Positions 23,601-32,600 of a DNA stretch of 34,598 nucleotides are shown here, piece after piece. Position 1 is the stretch's first letter; each line of letters opens with the position of its first letter. This stretch comes from Phallusia fumigata (lineage: Eukaryota > Chordata > Ascidiacea > Phlebobranchia > Ascidiidae). Under the pieces are notes generated by a model. It saw only the letters and a list, made by a program, of their open reading frames with translations. It searched no databases and was not told the origin of the DNA. A program made the position numbers and the translations under genes. Where the stretch lies: assembly GCA_008931825.1 (NCBI GenBank), contig QXVZ01033023.1, positions 1 through 34,598 on the forward strand. The letters are read 5' to 3'.

Positions 23601-26600
23601 AATGCATTTTATGAAACAAACTTGTCTCAGTTATCACGTATTAGTTTATTCGGAACGTTTTATGCTGTGTGGGCCTCCAATTAAGATTAAATGGAAAATT
23701 TGGGCCTTCGTCAAAAAGTTTGCCGGCCGCATTTAAAGCAGCGGCCGGCAACCATACCAAAGCCTTTGGTCAAAACTGGAATCAGCAAGGTTGCAGCAGG
23801 CTGTACTAATTTTCCATCTTTAATTCCGTCCACTTCACTGTTTATGATGTTGTTAAAACTAGCGAACGTAGGGTTCTTGAAACAGATTATCTCCTTGTTT
23901 AGCCAAAGATTAATCCTATCGAAAGTAGTACCAGTGAAAATTAAAATATAAATTATGTTTATTGACAGCACAACATTGATACAAGTAGGCAATTTGTAAA
24001 GCGGCTGTGGGTCGGAGTCTTCCGTCCCCTGTCTATAGAGTGCAAGTAAACAAAATTGACACAAAAATTGAAGCCTCTAAATGTATACATCGGGTTCATT
24101 ATTAAAAATGTAAAAAAGTCCAGGTGTGCTGAAAATCCGATATGCCTAACCTGTTGAGCTTATTAATCGTTTTAATTCTTAGCATTTCGAGCCGATTTTG
24201 TAGGCTACCAAAGTGTCGGTAATCTAATTTTCAGAGTTGTGTCAATTTTCTAAGTTTTAGCCAACATAGTTGTTCGCTATGTATACAGATGCCTTAATGA
24301 TGAGATGTGGATATCTGGTGACCAAGTTTGCGATGGAGTTTTTGACTGTTCCGATTTATCGGATGAATGCATGTGCGAGAATGGACGTCAACACAAGGAT
24401 GCGCCTGAATTATGCAACGCTTTCGGTATGGAGATTCCGTTGTTGTTGTTTTTTTTAATTAAAAAATTTTATTTTTTAAAATGGCTATCACAAAGATCGT
24501 TCACTATGCCTAACCATATTTCATTGCCTGACAGGTTTAAAGACCTTGTTATAAAACACCTGGAATACCTTTGCATATGAAGTCAAACAAGGGTGTTTTT
24601 GTTATTTATCGTGAAAAACAGAAGAGCAAACCTGTTGTTTAATGACTCCAAGCAAAAAAACTAGTATTACAAAGTGTGAACAAAAACCAGTGCTGGGCAG
24701 TGAGTCGTAGCAGTTGGGTCTCTAGGGTGGAATATTCTCAGATCAAGCTTTATCGGTATTTGTTCCAGCTCCAAGCCGGGTCTTTAAGTCTCCCATGGTT
24801 CAAGCCAAGTCTTTAGGTGTCCGTGTCACAAGTGAATTCAGGTCTCCGGGGATCAGAGTCTCTGGTCAACATTGCTAGTTTTGTTTCTGTCTCAAGTCGG
24901 TTCTGTCATAGCTGTAGTGGCCACAGAGCCATTAAACCAAGGTTAACACAGTAATATCGTGGAGTGTAAAACCCTGCGAAAAAATATTACCTTTAGGAAC
25001 GATTTCTCAGCTTCTGGTTCAAACTTACTTGTATGCATTTTATTGCAGGAAATTCGAATGGTTTGTGTTACTACGATTCGTTGTCATGCGGGAGTTGCAT
25101 CACAACAAGTAAAGTTTGTGATTCTGTACATGATTGTCCGAACCTGATCGACGAATCAAACTGCATTAATGAGGTACATTTACGTTTTAATACCAAACAC
25201 CCCACCTTCATCCGTACCAGTAGCCTACCATAACCGTGATCATTTCTCTAGTTAAACTCTAAATCTGCTTGCTTGTTTTGGGGCGTTTCCGAGTGGTCTA
25301 TCATGTCAATTTGCTGTTGCTGTCCGTGGAGTGATGTGTTTCATATACACCGACGTTTGGGACATAAACTCTTATCGTTATACAGAAAAAAGCTAAGAGC
25401 AAGTCGAAGAAGGCGGAATTCTTGTGTCGTTATAAACTACCTCAGCGGAAAACGACCGAATGCGATGGAATACCGGAATGTTTTTACAAGCTCGAGGATG
25501 AGTGTGCGTACAACGAGGTAGGGATTGAAAAAAGTCGTAAGGAAGAAATAGATTTAAGGGTTTGTTCGAGTGATAAATGCACAAGAACATTATCAATATT
25601 CCTTAACACTAATAAGCAAAAAACGTTCCGTGCTTATCACTCGGAAGACCTTCCCGTACCACTAGGGCAGTGATTCCCAACCTTTTTGTGGTTGCGTACC
25701 ACTTGGAGGTAAAATAATTTCGACGCGTACCACCTAGTTTGAGAAAAACGTAATTTCGATCTGATAACTATTTAATTCCGGAATCGAGTATTATCAGATA
25801 CGAAAGCAACGAAAAATGTAGTTCAAACTAATGGGCGATCTGTATTTGCTTGTTCTCCACCAGACGCGCACCGAAAATCATGTCCGGAGGAGGCAAGGCG
25901 GTTTCCTACTACAATTGCAGACGCATTTACATTGCCTTTGGTATCTTTATGACTAAATAATTTTGGGACAAAGAAATATTGTTTATAAAAGTTTTTGGCC
26001 ATCGTACTTTAGCACTTTGAATAGACCAGTTGAGTGCTACAAAGTAACCTAGGGGATGAGGTAACAAACATTTTGAGATCACTTACAATTTGTTTTTAAT
26101 TCGAACTAAATCCGCGACCAAAAGGGGTCGCTGGGACGTATTCTGGGGGTCGCGAGAGATAGGTAATATTTCTACAAACGCAGACAGATCTGTGATATTT
26201 TTATGACTTTTTATCACACATAGGTTACAACTGGTTTGGCCTGCATCACATGTCTTGTCAGGTACGATAAGCAGTAGGCTATGTGCCCATAGATAACTGC
26301 ACAGGCATTGTCATTGAAACGTCACAGTAATTATTGTCATCAACAATGAAATCCTTAGACTGAGTCCATGAAGTTGCAAAGCCAGCCGTCTGCAAATGAA
26401 TGATATACTGTAAAAAGCATTTTGATTGATCTTGTTGTTTAGAAAAAAAATGGTTGGTCGGGTCGCAAGATACCCCCCCCCCCCATAGGGGGTCACCAGT
26501 CAGAAAAGGTTGGGAACCACTGCACTACTGGTACGCGTATCATTGTTTGGGAACTTTGATAAGTAACACGTTGAAATAACTGAAATAAAAAACTGAAATG

Positions 26601-29600
26601 AAATCTTTCGCATTTTAGGTCAACGTTTCCGGCAGTGACAAGACGCCACAAAGGGAATACAAGTGCGGTAATGCCACACTGCCAATATGTAAATCTCTCA
26701 AGTACGATGAAACAGGCTTGTTCTTTAACTGTCCTGACGACCCTACTGTTGGTCTCTACCATGGTATGGTAAGTAAAACAGCAGTCAAAAAGAGGTGCCC
26801 GTCCTGTGCCGGATTGTGGAACCCTCCCAACCAGCGGTCACCTTATTTCTGCGTTTAAAAATTCCGAAATAAAAACAAAACTGCCAGAGAACTTGTACAT
26901 ACTGGATGCATTTTATTGCGAACGTTTACAAACACAAAACGATGCTTACAATCGTGCGTTATATACGCGAAGGAAAACGTGACGAAAAAGGCGACGTCGT
27001 GTGGTAGGAAATCTTCCCACCCACTCCAGTATTACACCCTTAAATTTACTAAATACAAGAGCCCCTGTGTCCGTTTAACAATGAAGTGAATCAAAAACAA
27101 TTTACACGTTTTTTTTTAATTTTTTTGTTCACTTTATTGAAACCTCATCACCTTAACTTATTTTGTTCCAGTAAACAACATCTACCTTATAAATTTGCAG
27201 CCCCTAGGGCTTAATACGGCCAATGAAAAATTTGTCTTAAATCGAAAAAAATGGTCCTTAAATAATCGACAATCTTTTCCTACATACAAATCGTTTTACG
27301 TGGGTTATAACCGCAAAGACTTAAACTGATTTAAGTCACTGCGAAATTCACGAAAAATCAGACTTTACTTGACTTACTGGGTAAATGACTCGACTTAACT
27401 TTTGACTCGGGTATGGAGAATTTTTTACCGTCAATCGTAAACTTCTGCGAAGCCCAAACAGCTTATTGATCCAAGTTTCCATTGGCCACGTTGTGTTTTC
27501 AGATATGCGACGGAATTGAGAATTGCCGATCCCATTCCAAAACTCCTGCAGATTGGTCAGAGGTTTCTCTGGATGAACGGGAATGTCCACAGCGAGTTCT
27601 TTGCTATCCTGGGCGTCCGCTAGACGGCAGCAAAGTGTCGATCCACAAGTCGAGGTTGTGCGACGGAACATCTGACTGCGAGAATGATGAAGACGAGGCC
27701 AAGGGTAGGTCAAGTTTATGAAAACAATAACAGTCATGTGAACTGTTCCGTAAACTATTGATCCACATGTGGGTGATGACAAGGTAGCACGGTGGTTCCC
27801 CAACTTTATGTACTCGCGTAAAATTTTTTAGATCGTATAGTGTCCTCTATACCCCCTAGTTTTTTTGTTCAAGTGGTAAATGCAAAACTACGATACACGA
27901 GGAACAATTTTCACATTCCTCTACATCAGTGCTTCGCAACCGGTGTGAGGTGAGACGATGCTAGGTGTGCCGCAGTGTTACTGTATCTTAACAAACTTTT
28001 TTGAAAACAAAAACATTTTACCCTTTGCAAATTTAAACGTTACAGCTGGTCTTCAATTAGCAAATCCAAACTCTGGTTAGAATACCCACTGTGCATTTAT
28101 GATGTTTTATAGTGTACAAAAATTGTACCGTCACAGTAGAAAATATCATGTTCGAAAAGCTGTCCTTGCGCAAAACACAGGTTGAGGCGTGCCGCCGAAT
28201 TTTAAAAGTATAAAAGTGTGACGTCAGTAATAAAAGATTGCGGAGCACTGGTTTACAAAATTGGGTAAAAGGTAGTTAGTTACGAACCACTAATGGTACG
28301 CGTGCCATAGTTTGGGAACCGCTAGCTGGTAGGTAATTAGCTAGACCTGTTAGTTTAAAAATAGCATTGTTTTGTGTTGAATATAGCAGAACTTTAAAGC
28401 ATTAGTTTTTGGTAAACTGAAAATTGAAACATTGGCCTGAACAGATATGGGTAATCAGGGAAAAAAGTTAAATACCACTGGTATAGTTTTTCACATTACG
28501 CTAGACCTGGTAGAGGCCTTATACCGAATCATAGTCGACCTTCGGGCATTTCCATTCAGCGGGGCGTGGGCTAGCAAAATCAGGACAGATCCCAGCATCA
28601 AATACGCGCAAGCATATCATTCAAAATTAAATGATACAGGTTTTGTGTAAAATCTGTAACCTTCGCTGTAAACAGAACAGAAATCCAAAAATGATTTAAA
28701 CCTTCCGTTTACAGCCCTTTGCGCTGGTCGCGGGTTGCACCGTTTCTACTGCGAGATGCGTGCACGTGATCTCAACATCACAGCGAAGGACGATCCTTTA
28801 TTCGTTCCACGGTCATTGATGTATGATGGAGTTAGCGATTGTTGGGACGGAAGTGACGAATGTCCTATCGGGTCTTTTAAGGAAAACGCATTTTCCTCTA
28901 TATTGTATATGATCAAGGTAGGACCGGTTTTTGTGTTTATCGAAAAGATCCTTTAGGTTTCGGTCAGAGGAACAAAAATATGTAAACAAAATTTAAGTAA
29001 CATTCGATGGTTTTGCAGCAGTGTTTCCGAAACATTTTTTGTTCAACTTTGACTTTTTTTCGATGACTTTCCTCAATGTGGGCCAAGGAGCTTGACTTCT
29101 GAAAAGTGTTTCCAAACATTTTTTTTCGGGCTAGCTGGCCTGATATTAAGTGTTGTGGAATAATTTAAAGACGAAATTCTTTGCAAATTTTGGGTCCCCG
29201 TTGCAACCGTCAAGCGATCGGCCAAATTAATGACCCCCTGTATTGTAAAATCACCCATTGTTTGCAGAACGAAGGCTTACGAGTTCTTGTGTGGATAATG
29301 GCTTTGGTAGCTTTATGTGGAAACGCGGTTGTAATATGGCACACTGGACGACGACTGGCAAAAATGAAAAGGTAAAAAGTTTTTGCACAGATACAAACCT
29401 TTTTCGGAACTAGGTAGTAATGGCTAACAACATATTCTTCCAAATAATAGCACTTTGTTGTAAACTCATTTAAATTTTGTGACTTGTTATAACGAGCCAT
29501 GTAATAGCATTATTCCTCTCATTTTTGTCCGGAATGTACAAACTCGATTTTGCCATTTTCCAAATAAATCACTTTCAAACTTGTGCCACATACACACAAT

Positions 29601-32600
29601 CTTAACTTGTGTTTAAACTTGTTTTAGATTATCGCCGATGATGCGAACAAATCTCGTACTTGTGTTGAACCTTGCCATCGCCGACTTCCTCATGGGACTT
29701 TATCTGTTGGTACTCGCTGTACAAAACGCGCGCACTGCTGGAGAGTAAGTCGCCGAGTGTAATTCGTATGCATGGCAATATCAACGTAACTGCAAACCCG
29801 ACGGCTTTTAAAACATGCTTTGTGCACATTTAGTACCCAGCAAGGTAACACCACATTAAAAACTTTAATACAACATGCAAAATTTAGTGACAGATAGACA
29901 GATACTAAAAAAATCCATTCCCAATAAACTTAGTGTTAAAAATCCGGATCCGCTACAAGTTATTGACGTTCTAGTGACGTAACAGATGCGTTTTATGACG
30001 TCACAGGTACTGTCAGAAGGATTACGTGTGGCGTACGAGCAACACTTGCGAGTCGATTGGCACACTGGCTATGATTTCTATTCAGTCTTCGGTAATGTTT
30101 CTTGTCATTCTGACCTCCTACCGCGTGGTGTCGCTCTTGAGACCGTTCCGCGCCGACACCATGTATGCCAGGTATGTGTTCAATTTGAAAAAATACATAC
30201 AGTTAGGCGTATAAATATTTGGATACTGAACAGTGTGTGCATTATCATTACAGTTTTACACCGGTGTACAGAAATAAACTAAAGTTGTTTTAACTAAAAA
30301 CCCTAACTGCGGGTCTCCGTTGCCAATGAACGTATAACTTTGGACGAACGCTACCACGTTTATTTTTGTTAAAACAACAACACAACATTTGTACAGGTAC
30401 ACATTGCTGTTGGTCGCCCTCTCGTGGTGTGTCTCGGTGGTGATAGCCATCATACCTCGTCTGTCGTCGTTCGAAGACTACTTCCGCACTTCGGCATGGA
30501 TTAAACCCACTGTGGATTTTCTGCCAACCAACACACCGGATAAAGCCATGCTCCTGCGCTTCACCGATAAACTAAAAGCCATAGCTGCCGTCACAGGTAA
30601 CTATGTATGCAATTTTTTCAGGTGCCGCAGTTAGGATTAAACTCCAATAAGGAGACTTGAATTGGTACTTGATTGTAAGAAATTATTGTTACTAAACGCT
30701 GGGTGATTTTGTTATGGATCCTCGGTATTAGGTATAATCGTGCCTGAAAATAACGTGAAGTTTGTCATTAACCATTCCATTTCACAATGTTGGTGCTACG
30801 TAGTGTTTCTCACCTTTTGCTGAAAACATTGAATCTCAGAACATTAAACTATTTCATCTAAATGAAAAAACAGCTAAATGTTTTTTTCACCGTAGGGCAA
30901 GTTAATTGAAATGTCGTACAAAATGGCCGCCGTAGCATCACAAACTCGTTGAAAAAAATTAAAAGTTATTTTTCTGTACCGCGACAAGTAACTTTGCGCC
31001 GCTTTAATTCTGTTGATGACAACAGAGTTTGTCGAAACGTAGAAAATGTTTACACTCAAGTCCTGGCTTGCATCTTCTTATGGAGACTAATAAACAATTT
31101 TTGACACGTACAGACAACCTCGAGAATTTCTTTTTCTGACAGACTTACCGGGGGCTCGTATGCCGGTTGACGATCCCGGAACATGGAAATCGATTCGCGA
31201 TATCAACTTCATGTATTATCGACCCGACTGGCCGGAACTCAATATCGAGGGCTACTTCGGTTACTATAGCAACAACGCCGTGTGCTTGCCAAAGTTGTTC
31301 GTCACTGTAAGTTGATGATTAAAGTTGTCAGTTAGAGGACTTTTTGATGTAGTGAATACGTTATGCAGCAATGCGTTTCAACAATCGCTGTTGTTATTGT
31401 CGGTGCAAAGTGGTAAAGAGCTTAAAATTGTTGTGAAAGTTGCTTAACGCTTGAAGATGTTAGCGATGAGAGCAAATGCGCAGGTATCCAACTATCGCCG
31501 AAAAGAATCTTATGGTAGATGCTTAACGATACGTTTGTTTTTGTTTACAATGTATCTTGCACAAAGTTCTATTCGAATAAGAATTTAGAGGGCGAAATAT
31601 GTGTGTTTTATTGGAAACTGGGGATGACTTTCTTCAGTTTCCACAATATTTTACCAAATTCAAAATCAAGTCTTTTCTCGCGCATGGTGCTTTCCAAACC
31701 ACCTAGTTAATTTGGCTGTTACACACAGGGCTAGAAAAAATGCAAATTTCCCGGGAAGCCTACAAAAATTTCCCTTCATTTTTCGGCAAAGTTCCTAAAC
31801 TTACAGAAATAATAAACTAATAGATGTTACATAAACAGCCAAAAAAAATTCCGTGAGTAGGACCAATTTCCCGGGAAGGAGCTTTCCCATTTCCCCACTT
31901 TTTCCCCTCATGGTTACACAATACGTTTTCTGTGCTTGTACGTAAAAACTTGTTTTGTTTTGAAGACTTCTGACAGTGCATGGGCTTACTCCTGCGGTAT
32001 CATGACCTTTGACCTCGCCGCGTTTCTTTACGTGCTCGTCGCCTACGTAGTGATATATCACGATGCTGCACGATCGGTGTCAGCCAACCGGAATGACGAG
32101 GAGAACAAGATAATGCAGGTAACCATTGCGACATTTTACAAATCATCAAAAAATTGCATTAGCTCTCTAAAGCGGTGCTTCCCTAACTTCCGTACGTGAT
32201 ACTACGCGATCAACTTTGGCCTATTTACGAAAAATTGTGTCATGTGCATCATAGTTTTGAATTCATGACTAGAACAGTCTTGCAAAAAGTCTTTCAGTCA
32301 ATAGGTCTGTTCTTGTGATGAGTAAATAGCATTGATTGTAGCGATGTTGACATTGTCTAGTTGCGTCTAGTTAAGAACATCCTGTGGTGCACGATGTCCT
32401 GTGCAGCCAAGTTATTGCTGAAACTATCGTGATGTCTCATATGTGTCCCGCAAAAATACCTAAAACGTCATACGTTTGCACATTATCACGCGATGTTTAG
32501 CAGATTTTGCTCGAACATCGAGCATCAGAAAACGCCAATGCTACGTTGTCTCTGGCAGAAACAAACATTTGCTGTCATATTCCCGTTTCCATTACAGCCA

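Noticed and set aside
24688..24885. Sequence beginning CAGTGCTGGGCAGTG, like a transposon end
   Set aside because: No matching right terminus or target duplication was found, so it is not listed as an element.
27348..27803. 151-codon open frame on the minus strand
   Set aside because: It is the antisense shadow of exon 17, with no recognisable domain.
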